Source: Malachius bipustulatus (Eukaryota > Arthropoda > Insecta > Coleoptera > Melyridae). Taken from it: 64,000 nt of DNA. Below the pieces are notes generated by a model. That model was not told the origin of the DNA. It worked only from the letters and a program-made list of their open reading frames with translations, and searched no databases. Shown here piece by piece: positions 40,116 to 52,322 of the stretch. Position numbers and translations under genes: made by a program. Every line of letters begins with the position of its first letter. The stretch's first letter is position 1. The stretch spans positions 43,368,162 to 43,432,161 of the forward strand of contig OU342637.1 in NCBI GenBank assembly GCA_910589415.1. The letters are read 5' to 3'.

Positions 40116-41793
40116 GGGTTACTGGTAACTGGATACATTCCTTTGGTGATCTGATAAAACAAGAGGTAAGGAGTAAATTAACCCCAACATGCACTATACA
40201 AAACTCAATAGATTTTGAGATATTTCGATTTTCAACTTTTCTTAAAAAAATGGTTTCAAATGTCTTGAAATGTAATTTTCAAAAAATCTACTTTAACTTT
40301 TTGATTTTTTTTTTGCTGGAATACTTGTCCAATACTATGCTTCCTTCTGGATTAAAAAATATCCTGAGGTATTTCGATCGTGTGAAAATTTCAAAGAAAA
40401 ACTTTCACAAACTATTTTTTTTAAATAAGATTTAAAAGTTTTTACCAGTTATTTTCGCAAAATTGTCAAGGCAACTTGCGTACAAATTGTTTTAAAAACT
40501 TCCCTAGTATAATAGCTATCTAACAAGGTACGAATCTTGTACAAGAATAACAGAATCTCCCCGCTATGTACCGTTACCGAGGAACAAATCCTTAAGTCGG
40601 GACGTTTTAAAAAAAATACGGCCCTGAATGGGGGTCTTAAAATTCTCGGATCCGGTCCATTTTCAATAGGTCGTATTTGGGGGCCACGAGCTTCGTCTCT
40701 ACCAAGTTTCGTCCCGATCGGTAAAACTTTCAGACACTTAGAGTGGCTATTACTAGGCTATTCCCGAAAAATCCCGAAATTCCCGAAAAAATGACACTTC
40801 CCGGGAACGGATCCCGCTCATTTTCAATAGGCATCGTGCCACGGTGCGCCTCTTCAATCGAGCCAAATTTCAACTTTCCCACATGAAAACTGGCGGCTCT
40901 AGAGTGTTTCCTAGCAAAGTCACAGAAGTTTCGTAAGTATATGTATTCTTGTGCCCGAAAAATGTCTGTCTGTCGGTCTGTCTGTCTGTGACTTTGCTAG
41001 GAAACACTCTAGAGCCGCCAGTTTTCATGTGGGAAAGTTGAAATTTGGCTTGATTGAAGAGGCGCACCGTGGGACGATGCCCATTGAAAATGAGCGGGAT
41101 CCGTTCCCGGGAAGGGTAATTTTTTCGGGAACTTCTGGATTTTTCGGGAATAGCCTAGGAAACACTCTAAGTGTCCGAAAGTTTTACCGATCGGGACGAA
41201 ACTTGGTAGGGACGAAGCTCGGGACCCCCAAATACGACCTGTTGAAGATGGACCGGATCCGAGAATTTTAAGACCCCCGTTCAGGGCCGTATTTTTTTTT
41301 AAACGTCCCGACTTAAGGATTTGTTCCTCGGTAACGGTACATAGCGGGGAGATTCTGTTATTCTTGTACAAGATTCGTACCTTGTTAGATAGCTATTATA
41401 CTAGGGAAGTTTTGAAAACAATTTGTACGCAAGTTGCCTTGACAATTTTGCGAAAATAACTGGTAAAAACTTTTAAATCTTATTTAAAAAAAAATAGTTT
41501 GTGAAAGTTTTTCTTTGAAATTTTCACACGATCGAAATACCTCAGGATATTTTTTAATCCAGAAGGAAGCATAGTATTGGACAAGTATTCCAGCAAAAAA
41601 AAAATCAAAAAGTTAAAGTAGATTTTTTGAAAATTACATTTCAAGACATTTGAAACCATTTTTTTAAGAAAAGTTGAAAATCGAAATATCTCAAAATCTA
41701 TTGAGTTTTGTATAGTGCATGTTGGGGTTAATTTACTCCTTACCTCTTGTTTTATCAGATCACCAAAGGAATGTATCCAGTTACCAGTAACCC
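40116..41793. mobile_element. Foldback element with 0.8-kb inverted arms
   Basis: The left arm 40116-40925 and right arm 40986-41793 are near-perfect reverse complements around a 60-bp loop containing CTGT repeats. The ends read GGGTTACTGGTAACTGG inward. The same frame appears on each arm (40537-40794 + and 41009-41371 -), but the ends differ and no domain is recognisable, so I do not call a gene. I find no clear target duplication. It is a long-hairpin element of unknown family. Confidence 0.85.
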
Positions 41794-41821
41794 GAACATA
41801 GCATAAGATTTGTTATTTATA

Positions 41822-43013
41822 TACAGGGTGTCCCAATATTCCATGAACATGGAGCAACCACAGATTACTGAGGTAAAAAAAAGTCGCTCGGACCAAACTT
41901 ATCTCTATACCAAAGTGCTTCGTTTGTCCGTTAGAGGGCTTCAAAGTCTTTTGAAAATTTTAGTTTTTTTGAAATAGCTCAAAGTCGGCTGATTCCAATT
42001 CGATGAAATTTGGTAGGTCAATTTCTTATTAAAAGTACTAACTTCTGATGTACATGATAATTTGACGGAAACCCGGGAAGGGGTGAAACTACCCCTACCT
42101 TCCATTAAAATCGATCGTAATTGTTGATAGGGTAGCAGGGACGCTGTTCCTGTTTTTTTGTTTGAAAGATACATCGTTTTAGCCCATTTTTGGTCTCCTA
42201 CAAAAATCTGTATCTCTCCGAGGTGCCATGTGATCAAATAAATTAGTCGATGACACCTAACCAAAATTTTATTTCATTCTTTTAATTTGAAATCAAATTT
42301 TCAATTGTCAGGTGATTATTTGATCTGATCTCATAAAAGATGTTAAGTATGGTTCGGTTTTTTTTTTCAGGTGTTTGCAAACGGTTTTTTTCAAACGCAT
42401 AAACAGTTTGCAAAACGACGAGGTTCGAAGAAAAGTTAAAATCATTTTTTTGCGCAGGATGGAACTTTCTAGGGTCCAAACCGGCGCCCACATCGAACAT
42501 CTTTTATGAGATTAGATAAAATAATCACCTGACAATTGAAAATTTGATTTCAAATTAAAAGAATGAAATAAAAATTTAGTTATCATCGACTAATTTATTT
42601 TATCACATAGCACCTCGGAAAGATACAGATTTTTGTTGGAGACCAAAAATGGGCTAAAACGATGTATCTTTAAACAAAAAAACATGAACAGCGTTCCTGC
42701 TACCCTATCAACAATTACGATCGATTTTAATGGAGGGTAGGGGTAGTTTCACCCCTTTCCGGGTTTCCGTCAAATTATCATGTACATCAGAAATTAGTAC
42801 TTTTAATAAGAAATTTACCTACCAAATTTCATCGAATTTGAATCAGCCGACTTTGAGCTATTTCAAAAAAACTAAAATTTTCAAAAGACTTTGAAGCCCT
42901 CTAACGGACAAACGAAGCACTTTGGTATAGAGATAAGTTTGATCCGAGCGACTTTTTTTTATCTCAGTAATCTGTGGTTGCTCCATGTCCATCGAATATT
43001 GGGACACCCTGTA
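41822..43013. mobile_element. Foldback element ending TACAGGGTGTCCC, TA duplication
   Basis: TIRs begin TACAGGGTGTCCCAATATTC and extend about 520 bp on each side (to about 42343 and from about 42495) around a loop of about 150 bp. TA dinucleotides flank the element at 41820-41821 and 43014-43015. The TA duplication suggests a Tc1/mariner-type mobiliser. No transposase is encoded here. It lies just 28 bp from the preceding foldback. Confidence 0.87.
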
Positions 43014-43015
43014 TA

Positions 43016-43660
43016 GAGGTCTTCAAGGCCACCTTGAAAGATCTCAGACTAAGATTTCGATATGATATGATCCTTATCGAGGTATGAATTTCTTGTACTC
43101 GGCAAATTTAATGACCCCGTGTATATTATTATTATATATTATATCAGCAAGCTTATTATTAATGAATTCAAATGTTACCTATTATTTTGTGATTAGCTCG
43201 GGAGGTCAGTCAACATTTTAACCCTTCGATTAGGTTGACATTACTGAACTCATAAACACATTTTATGATGCTTTTTACTAATACACCGTACCGGAATAAT
43301 TCTGTTTATTAACTTTGGGAGCATATAATTGAAGCTTGAAGCGCGCCAAGCAGGAAGCATGTTTGTTGGTTGTCGTTTGAGACTAGCTCGGAGGAGATTT
43401 ACATCATCAATTTGTGACGTTGAGGGTGTGCGGCCTAAATTGCAACAACGTTTATTTCCCTATAAAAATGTACTTCACATTTACAACGTAATTCGTCTGC
43501 TAGTTGAGTTCTTGATTACGTAAAACGATTATTTGAGTTGATTAATTCGTTCTTTTTGGGTAGGTATATCTAGCCAAGTTACAATTTACATGAGCTAAAC
43601 TGACGATTAGCTCATTTCCCGAACAAGCGTTTCATATTCGGTTCAGCACGAATATTATGA
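43016..43660. other. Spacer sequence before the right arm, no gene seen
   Basis: AT-rich sequence with one 64-codon frame (43329-43523) that has no recognisable domain. The mirror symmetry with the left arm begins at about 43661. Confidence 0.4.
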
Positions 43661-44835
43661 TGGGCACAATCTCTTAGTTACATTGGCCGAGAGCATCTGA
43701 CTAACCCTTACGCTTGGATGCTGTGAAAACCGCTTGTTCTGGGGAAATACTTGATTTCCCTTATACCGCCCAGAAATGGAAGAAATTTGTTTGCACAAAA
43801 TCCTAATTTCTCCTTGTCTTGATTGTGAATTAATTATTGTGACATCCACGATAATTGACATGCTTTCTAGCCATTCTTTAACTACCAATATATTAATTAT
43901 TGGTTAGTTGGTGCGTGTAATACGCTTGACGAATTTTCAATCTTTGATTTTCCCCACCTGTTTCCGTTTATCTTGCTTAATCTATGTAACTCTGGCAACG
44001 TCAACCCTCCATATTTTTAATATTCACCGATTAACGTTCTCTCCAGTCTATGCAACAACTGTCAACCTTACGCTTATCTACTATGTTCGATGATCTACAA
44101 TAATCCAGCATTGATGTGTGGAGGCGGCTAGCAGGTGGCGGCTTGCTTGGGGACGGGGCGCCATTTTCAAATGCTTCACTTGTTCTCCGTTTATTAACTC
44201 CGAATTTTTTTCTCCTATAGCTTTTTACCTAGCACCTGTCTGTTTACATGGTATTGCCATTCCCATTAATTATTTACTATAAGTATCAGATTTTTCCGTG
44301 GATAAAATAGAGAAAATCATACTCGGTCAAATACAACACATCTTGAAAATTTAATGTGAAAATAATTTTAGATGTCATATGCATAATATGTAGGTATGAG
44401 CTCCTCAGTACCGGGGTGTAATATGATCTACTCGTTCTAGTGGAGCGTTGGAATAAAATCTCTTCTAACAGGATTGTGGAAAGACTATTATTTATTTAAT
44501 TTACAATTATTATTATAATCAATTCCTAATTATTAAATTTAGGAACTCTTATGAACTTATAATGGTGATCGACCTTGAAAAATATTATTTGAATAATTAT
44601 TTTTAATATTGAAGATTTTCGTTAGAGCGGTATTATTGTATAAATAGATTTTCTTAAAAATTGGATTGATCTTGCAACAATTTATTTTCTTAAAAATTAG
44701 TTCAAGCTAAAATGTATGATCAATAAACCTTCGAATATTACATGTTCTAGCACCCAGCCTTCGCAAACATTTTGATTTAATTCTCGATTTAATTATTATT
44801 GAAATTAGCGATCCCATAATTGTATGGAATAATAT

Positions 44836-47739
44836 ATGAATTAATCAAGCTGATGGTGTTGTTATATATATTGATGAAAGATTTAATGAGTCTACTACCA
44901 CCAGGCGGTATGGAGGGTTGAGTGTTCTACACTCCAAGGTTAATATAGGCAGTGGTATCACTCTTGAAGTCTCTGGTATATATAGATCACATGATCTACC
45001 CAAAAGTGAATTTGTTCAGGATTTGAAAGTTTTCTTACTTGATTGTAAACATAGTAAAAATCATTTAATCATCGGAGATTTCAACATTGATTTGTTAGAA
45101 TTAGATCTGATAAGCCAAGAGCATCTAAATAATTTTTTGGAAAGGGGATACTCTCCTTGTTTTCAAGATATAACAAGACCTTCTGATAGTGAAAGGGGAG
45201 GATCTTGCATTGATAATGTTTTCGTTAAAACTGATAGACTTAATTTTGAACCTATTAGGGTGAGTACTGTTTTTACAGATCATTATCCACTCTTTGTTGC
45301 TATTAAAGAACAGATTTTTAAACAGGAAAATAATACATATTGCAATATTAACTATAAAAAGCTAAAAAATGTAGCTAGGAAATCTAACTGGAATGAAATT
45401 ATGTTGCACGATCCAAATTTAGCTGTTGAATTGTTGGTAAATGAAATTAAGTGTTGCATTTCTAAATCAAGGTACAAAAATATATCTAATAATAAGAAAA
45501 ATAATTCCAAACATATTCCAAGAAAATCTTGGATAACTAAAGCTATAATGGTTTCTTGTGCAACTAAGGAGCAACTTTATCAAGTTTGGAAATTAGACCC
45601 TAAGAATGATTATCTAAAGATCGAATTTAAAAATTATGTAAAAATACTAGATAAGGTGATAGCTGCGGCCAAAGTTAAATATGATAAGAATTTGATAGAG
45701 ACAAATGGTAATAATAATAAAAAGTTGTGGAATATCATTAACCAAAAACTGGGTAAAAATTCTAAAAAAAGCAGTGGAATTGAGTATCTAACAAACGATA
45801 GAGGTGTGAGGATTGACAATCCAAATGATATTGTTGAATATTTGAATGAGTATTTTTGTGAAATAGGGATTAATTTAAGTGGTAAAATATGTACTTCGTC
45901 TCCTGATAATAAGGTGAAAATGCCAAATATGAATCCAAATAGTATTTTTATAAATCCAGCAACTACGGAGGAAATTAGAACTATTGTATATAATTTAAAA
46001 GATAAGGGTGGTGGAGTTGACGAAATACATGCCAGAGTTCTAAAGACTATCTCTGAATATATAGCTGGGCCACTGGCGTGTATTTTTAATCTATGTGTTG
46101 AATTGTCAGTGTGGCCGGATTTCTTAAAAAAAGCTGAAGTGGTTCCAATTTTTAAATCTGGCGATAAAAGTAAAGCAAACAACTACAGGCCGATATCGTT
46201 GGTTTCAAATGTTGCCAAAATATTTGAGAAACTTATTTATAATAGAATCTTTGAATTTTTGAAAAAACATGAAGTATTGTCTAAAAAACAATTTGGTTTT
46301 GTTAGGGGTTTGGGAACCACGGATGCTTTTGCTTACATTACAGATGTGATATACAATTGCCTGGACAAAAGTAGGCCAGTTATAGTTACTTTTCTTGATT
46401 TGGCTAAGGCCTTTGATACGGTCAACCATGGAATTATGTTGGATAAGTTGTATTGTTACGGAATAAGGGGTCATGCACTGAAACTATTAACCAGTTATCT
46501 ATCAAATCGGCAACAGAGAGTTAAGTTAAATAATGTATTTAGTGAATATAAAGAAATTAAAACTGGTGTGCCACAGGGCACCATTTTAGGCCCATTGCTT
46601 TTTATTCTGTATATCAATGATCTCCTTGCTAAGACTGATGGAAGTGATATTGTATCATATGCTGATGATACTGCTGCAATAAGTGAGGGAAAAACATGGG
46701 AAGAGGCTAAACAAAAAATGAATGATCTATTGGCCGGGATAGATCTATGGCTTGAGGCGAATAAACTTACCTTAAATATTGACAAAACGGTCTATATTAC
46801 ATTTGGAAATTATTGCGATAGTGTGCCTGTAGATATTGAAATCAAAATTAAAGACAGTCTTTTGAAGAGGGTAGAGAACTGCAAATACTTAGGAATTGTG
46901 ATAGATTATAATCTAAAATGGAGTAAGCATATTGAATATAATTATAATAAGTAGGACAAAATATCTCACTTTTGTATTCTACAAATTGTCTAGATTTATG
47001 GAGGCCAAAACTCTTATGGTAATTTACTATGCTCTTTTCCAAAGTATTGTTGCCTATGGGGTGATTGCTTGGGGGGGAGCATATTCTAGTAGCCTAAATT
47101 TGTTACAACAACTTCAATATAAATTGTTGAAAATTATAAACAGCTCTAATTTTGAAATGGACAATTGTCCTTTGGATTTAAGACGGTTATTCTTGTTAGA
47201 AGCCACTGTATATTATTACAATGAACTTAGAAATCAATATGGGAATTCAACGAGTAGAACTAGAAATAAAAGTATATCTCTACCAAAAATGTGTAAAACC
47301 ATCAGTGATAAAAATAGTTACATTGTTGCTGTAAAGATATTTAATAAGTTGCCAAATGAATACAAGATAACTAATGAAAAATCAAGTAGAAAGTACATCA
47401 AGCGTAAAATCAAATCTTGGATTCTGGAAAATATGTAACTGGGAATACAGTTTTCAATGTTTTTCGCTTCTAGATGCAGTATAATGTCGGAAATGATGTC
47501 AAATGATATTTTTTGTTATCTCTTTGTTTTAGGGATGAATTTTTATATTATGTATTCTATTATGTGTATTTTTTTGATTTTGTTTATGTTTTTTGTTGGT
47601 TTGTGGGTTTTTTTCTATTTCTTGTTTTCATAGATATGTAATACCACTATTATATCAGTTCCTACAAACAGGTATCGTTATACCTCTGTGGGAATTACGT
47701 GTGTTTTTTCCTTGAAATACATATGTAATTTTATACTGA

Positions 47740-47778
<39 letters not shown>
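44836..47778 (+). mobile_element. 5'-truncated non-LTR retrotransposon (CR1/Jockey-like)
   Basis: The insert begins inside the endonuclease domain and ends in a (TAAA)n tail (about 47740-47778), as expected of target-primed reverse transcription with 5' truncation. AATAT occurs at both edges (44831-44835 and 47779-47783), a likely 5-bp target duplication. The uninterrupted left arm supplies the empty site. Between the end of the coding part (47438) and the tail is a 3' UTR of about 300 bp. Confidence 0.92.
44840..47438 (+). pseudogene. LINE ORF2: AP-endonuclease (partial) and reverse transcriptase, frameshifted
   Basis: The frame is open from the 5' junction (44840). The upstream residues ADGVVIYIDERFN fit the middle of an APE-type endonuclease, followed by GDFNID, CIDNVF and TDHYP, its conserved later motifs. 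The reverse transcriptase follows with YRPISLVSN, motif A FLDLAKAFDTVNH, motif B GVPQGTILGPLLF and motif C YADD (near 46658-46669), so the RT catalytic aspartates are intact. The frame stops at 46954 after HIEYN, and the C-terminal domain (SRTKYLTFVFYKLS onward) continues in the next frame to 47438. This indicates one frameshift near 46940-46955. The truncated N-terminus and this shift make it non-functional. The clade is placed by motif style only. Confidence 0.93.
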
Positions 47779-47779
<1 letters not shown>

Positions 47780-48715
47780 ATATGACCGGCGGAGAAGTGA
47801 TTGAAACTTGACACCGCAACTGCTATACGCGAATAAATACTTACATGAAGTAGGTATATTTTCCTGATAGCTTATTAAAAAATAATACTCGAATTTTTAT
47901 TGAACAACCTTTGAATAATTAATTATTATTTTTAATCTTGATCGTTTATATAGGTACTTTTACGACTGATTATTATAAATTATTTTTGCACACCCATTTT
48001 TTACATATGTGACTAGGTCAGGGGGCGGGTGAGGCTGCTAATATTCGACCTTGAATTAATAAATATAATCTTTAAAATTTTGATGCTATATTACACGACC
48101 TTGAATCATAATTCGACCTTCAAAATTACATGCAGTTCACACCTTTTCAACCTTGAAAAATAACCGATTTGGCGGCCGTAAATCTAATCGGCTTAGAAAA
48201 TTTCTGTAATGTGAAATGAAAAGCTTTTGACGACTTATGTAAACCTACAATAAATTATTTGAATTACTTTCATTACCTACAGGATCTAGCCGAGGCTTTA
48301 TTTTGATTCAAATAACAATACAAAATACCTACATGATCTAGCCGGAGCTTCATTTTCTCATTCATATAATAATAACAATGTAGGATGACCAGCGCGACGA
48401 GCTGGGTAACATGACACCACCTAGCTAGCGTTGTTTTCATGTTCATAATATCTCCAATTTATTATAAGTACCTAATAGGTACCCAATAATAACTGATTTT
48501 TTTTTTATTCAATAACCTTGAAATAATTACTTGATGATTTTCGTCAGGCCGATTGGCCTTGAAGTTGACCTTGAAAAATAGATTTTCTTAATCAATTATA
48601 TCGTATTGTTTGGCCTTGTAATGAGTCGACCTAGAAGCATATGTAAGATTTACATGTGGAGAGTTCTAGCCCAAGGCCATGACCTTCGACTAGAACCGGC
48701 CAACTCTATCTACTG

Positions 48716-51024
48716 CTAACTGTCATTGGTGGGCCGCTAACGCAGCCCAAGTGCGTGTCGCTAGCGTAGCTGGCGTGTGGATTCCAGGATTGCATAAAAG
48801 TAATAAGAATGAACGGAGATCGCGACGCTAGCGGCCATTGGTGGGCCGCTAACGCAGCCCAAGTGAGTGTCGCTAGCGCAGTTGGCGTGTGGATTCCAGG
48901 ATTGCAAGAAAGTATTAAAAATGAACGGAGATCGCGACGCTAGCGGCCATTGGTGGGCCGCTAACGGTCATTGGTGTTCGCTAACGCAGCCCAAGTGCGT
49001 GTCGCTAGCGCAGTTGGCGTGTGGATTCCAGGATTGCAAGAAAGTATTAAAAATTAACGGAGATCGCGACGCTAGCAGGCATTGGTGGGCCGCTAACTGT
49101 CATTGGTGGGCCGCTAACGCAGCCCAAGTGCGTGTCGCTAGCGCAGTTGGCGTGTGGATTCCAGGATTGCATAAAAGTAATAAAAATGAACGGAGATCGC
49201 GACGTTAGCGGCCATTGGTGGGCCGCTAACGCAGCCCAAGTGCGTGTCGCTAGCGTAGTTGGTGTGTGGATTCCAGGATTGCATAAAAGTAATAAGAATG
49301 AACGGAGATCGCGACGCTAGAGGCCATTGGTGGGCCGCTAACGGTCATTGGTGGGCCGCTAACGAAAAATGACCCACTTTGGCTGCCCGCTAACGAAAAA
49401 TGAACGCTAGCGGCCATTGGTGGGCCGCTAACGGTCATTGGTGGGCCGCTAACGCAGCAAAGTGAGTGTCGCTAGCGCAGTTGGCGTGTGGATTCCAGGA
49501 TTGCAAGAAAGTAATAAAAATGAACGGAGATCGCGACGCTAGCGGCCATTGGTGGGCCGCTAACGGTCATTGGTGGGCCGCCAACGCAGCCCAAGTGCGT
49601 GTCGCTAGCGCAGTTGGCGTGTGGATTCCAGGATTGCAGAAAAGTAATGAAAATGAACGGAGATCGCGACGCTAGCGGCCATTGGTTGGCCGCTAACGGT
49701 CATTGGTGGGCCGCTAACGCAGCCCAAGTGCGTGTCGCTAGCGCAGTTCGCGTGTGGATTCCAGGATTGCATGAAAGTAATAAAAATGAACGCGCAGCGG
49801 CCATTGATGAGCCGTTCAAGCAGAAAAGTTAGCTGGATTCCAGGATTGCAAGAAAGTAATAAAAATGAACGGAGATCGCGACGCTAGCGGCCATTGGTGG
49901 GCCGCTAACGGTCATTGGTGGCCCGCTAACGCAGCCCAAGTGCGTGTCGCTAGCGCAGTTGGCGTGTGGATTCCAGGATTGCATAAAAGTAATAAAAATG
50001 AACGGAGATCGCGACGCTAGCGGCCATTGGTGGGCCGCTAACGGTCACTGGTGGGCCGCTAACGCAGCCCAAGTGCGTGTCGCTAGCGCAGTTTGCGTGT
50101 GGATTCCAGGATTGCATGAAAGTAATAAAAATGAACGCTAGCGGCCATTTGTGAGCCGCTAGCGGCCATTGATGAGCCGTTCAAGCAGAAAAGTGAGTGT
50201 CGCTATCGCAGTTGGCGTGTGGATTCCAGGATTCCAAGAAAGTAATAAAAATGAACGGAGATCGCGACGCTAGCGGCCATTGGTGGGCCGCTAACGGTCA
50301 TTGGTGGTTCGCTAACGCAGCCCAAGTGCGTGTCGCTAGCGCAGTTGGCGTGTGGATTCCAGGATTGCATAAAAGTAATAAAAATGAACGCTAGCGGCCA
50401 TTGGTGGGCCGCTAACTGTCATTGGTGGGCCGCTAACGCAGCCCAAGTGCGTGTCGCTAGCGTAGCTGGCGTGTGGATTCCAGGATTGCATAAAAGTAAT
50501 AAGAATGAACGGAGATCGCGACGCTAGCGGCCATTGGTGGGCCGCTAACGGTCATTGGTGGGCCGCTCACGCAGCCCAAGTGAGTGTCGCTAGCGCAGTT
50601 GGCGTGTGGATTCCAGGATTGCAAGAAAGTATTAAAAATTAACGGAGATCGCGACGCTAGCGGGCATTGGTGGGCCGCTAACTGTCATTGGTGGGCCGCT
50701 AACGCAGCCCAAGTGCGTGTCGCTAGCGTAGTTGGCGTGTGGATTCCAGGATTGCATAAAAGTAATAAAAATGAACGGAGATCGCGACGCTAGCGGCTAT
50801 TGGTGGGCCGCTAACGTAAAATGAACGCCATTGGTGGGCCGCTAACGAAAAATGGCGCACTTTTGCTGCACGCTAACGAAAAATGAAAGCTAGTGGCCAT
50901 TGGTGGGCCGCTAACGGTCATTGGTGGGCCGCTAACGCAGCAAAGTGAGTGTCGCTTGCGCAGTTGGCGTGTGGATTCCAGGATTGCAAGAAAGTATTAA
51001 AAATGAACGGAGATCGCGACGCTA
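48716..51024 (+). repeat. 133-bp satellite array, block C (+ orientation), mirror of block B
   Basis: Satellite resumes directly at the element end, in the orientation opposite to block B. Its first 130 bp or so equals the reverse complement of the sequence left of 32468, and later landmarks also mirror: the module at 49250-49438 corresponds to 31989-32177, and the rare GCGATAGCG-type marker near 50197 to that near 30022. Distances differ by whole monomers. The block is cut by the TIR element at 51025. Confidence 0.95.
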
Positions 51025-51049
51025 CCCAGGTAGCACACTGTCGTCCTAA

Positions 51050-51134
51050 TGACGTCAATTTTAGGTCATTATTGGTCTACGACGTCATTTGTCCAACTTA
51101 GGACGCCCGAATGACGTCACATTTTATGACGTCA
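51050..51134. promoter_or_regulatory. Left cluster of TGACGTCA sites
   Basis: Perfect TGACGTCA palindromes lie at 51050-51057, 51112-51119 and 51127-51134, with further ACGTC and AACGTC half-matches between and after them. TGACGTCA is the consensus of CREB/ATF bZIP factors in animals. In a transposon end such reiterated words more often serve as transposase binding sites. Which applies cannot be told from sequence. Confidence 0.7.
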
Positions 51135-51204
51135 ATTCGACGTCTATAATTTAACGTCAATATGACGACATTATTAGGTCATATCTATGACGTATATTTG
51201 ATCT

Positions 51205-52320
51205 TTTTTCGCTCTATAAAAAGCCCAATTTTATTTTATTTCATAAAAATTTTTATCAATATCTTTTATTTACTCATAAAATATTGCAAACCCCTTACTT
51301 ATTTGTAATATAAATTTTGTTCACCCCGTCATTTTCCTCACAATTGCACTGACATTCGCTCTCTCGCTCGCTCAGGCTTGGTGCCAATTACTTCATCTCT
51401 CTCATCAGTGCTCGGTTCGTGCTCGCATTAATGGTGGTCGGTGGTCGGTTCACGAAAACGCAACGCAAGCGGCTAGCGTTGCCAGATGTAACATATAATA
51501 TGGAATATTGTGACACAATTTAAAGTTTCCCTGAATTTCAAGATTTTTTAAATAAATAATATGTAACAAAATCATCAATCGTTCCTAATTCATAGGTAGG
51601 TACATTATAAATAGTTTTTTTTTTAATGTACGTAAGTAAGGTAAGTAAGTCTTATCTTATCTCTCTTTCAGCAACAAAGAAAGATAACATCCCTTCATTG
51701 ACCAATTTTTTTTTTGAACTTTTAGATATTTTATTCTATATCTAGATGTCTAGGTGTTAGCAAAAAAATTTAATAAATTTAATTTTCGAATAATAAAATA
51801 AATATTTCATATTTTGTTTTTAAAAATTTTTGAAATATAAAAAAAAAACAATAAGTAATTCCAGTTTTCAAAGTCACATCAAATTTTAGCTTATGCTGGA
51901 TTTATTTTATTTTTATTATAACATCATTTTCTGATCATCTAATATCGACAACCCGGAGTCATAGTTTCTTTTCTTCGATATGGCAACCCTGAACAGTCAC
52001 AAGACCGTTACCGTTAGGCAATCACCACCGTCACCATCACCTCGTTAGCACGGAGCACGCGCACGGGGGTGGCGATAAGTGGCGACTAGCAGTGAGATCG
52101 CCTCTATGCTTTATTTATTGTTTTTTGTTTTGACTTTTGATTTGAATGTTTTGTTTTTGTGTTGGTTAACTCTCAGATCGCCATCAGCACAGAAGAACTA
52201 AAAACAAGAACCCAAGAACTTATTTGTGGTGTTTGCTGTTATTATGGTACCTAATTAGACATTCGTCTTTCAAAAATCTGTTTTTTTTTACATAGGACAC
52301 AGCTAAGGTAAGCTTGAGTT
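51205..52320. other. Interior of the TIR element, no gene seen
   Basis: A TATA-like word (CTATAAAAAG) occurs near 51214, and two GC-richer patches lie near 51350-51480 and 51990-52110 within otherwise AT-rich sequence. This resembles a promoter region but no open frame follows. It may be the remains of an autonomous ancestor's control region; that is inference only. Confidence 0.35.
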
Positions 52321-52322
52321 TA

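Larger units (their letters stand above)
32468..48715. mobile_element. Large inverted-arm element ending in CAGTAGATAGAG
   Basis: Both ends read inward as CAGTAGATAGAGTTGGCCGG. The left arm (32468-35097) and right arm (43661-48715) are reverse complements of each other apart from two later insertions (MITE at 33252 in the left arm, LINE at 44836 in the right), an extra stretch of about 60 bp in the left arm near 34916-34974, and small indels. The spacer is 35098-43660. Flanks are TTAG on the left and CTAA on the right, inverted and not direct, and the satellite beyond is also inverted, so the flanks cannot simply be a target duplication. No transposase is recognisable. It could be a non-autonomous DNA element with long TIRs, or one original insertion turned into a palindrome by inverted duplication. 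Confidence 0.75.
43661..48715 (-). repeat. Right inverted arm of the large element
   Basis: Reverse complement of 32468-35097, interrupted by the LINE at 44836-47778. It lacks the MITE present in the left arm; the single TTAA at 47932-47935 is the unoccupied target. It also lacks about 60 bp found at 34916-34974. Its terminus CTACTG at 48710-48715 is followed by CTAA and + satellite. Confidence 0.9.

Noticed and set aside
40537..41371. Frame repeated on both arms of the 40116 foldback as a gene
   Set aside because: Mirror copies are forced by the hairpin; no domain and different C-termini.
45634..46182. 182-codon frame on the - strand inside the LINE
   Set aside because: Antisense shadow of the reverse-transcriptase frame.
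32464..48719. TTAG/CTAA flanks of the large element as a target duplication
   Set aside because: They are inverted, not direct, and are part of the extended palindrome.
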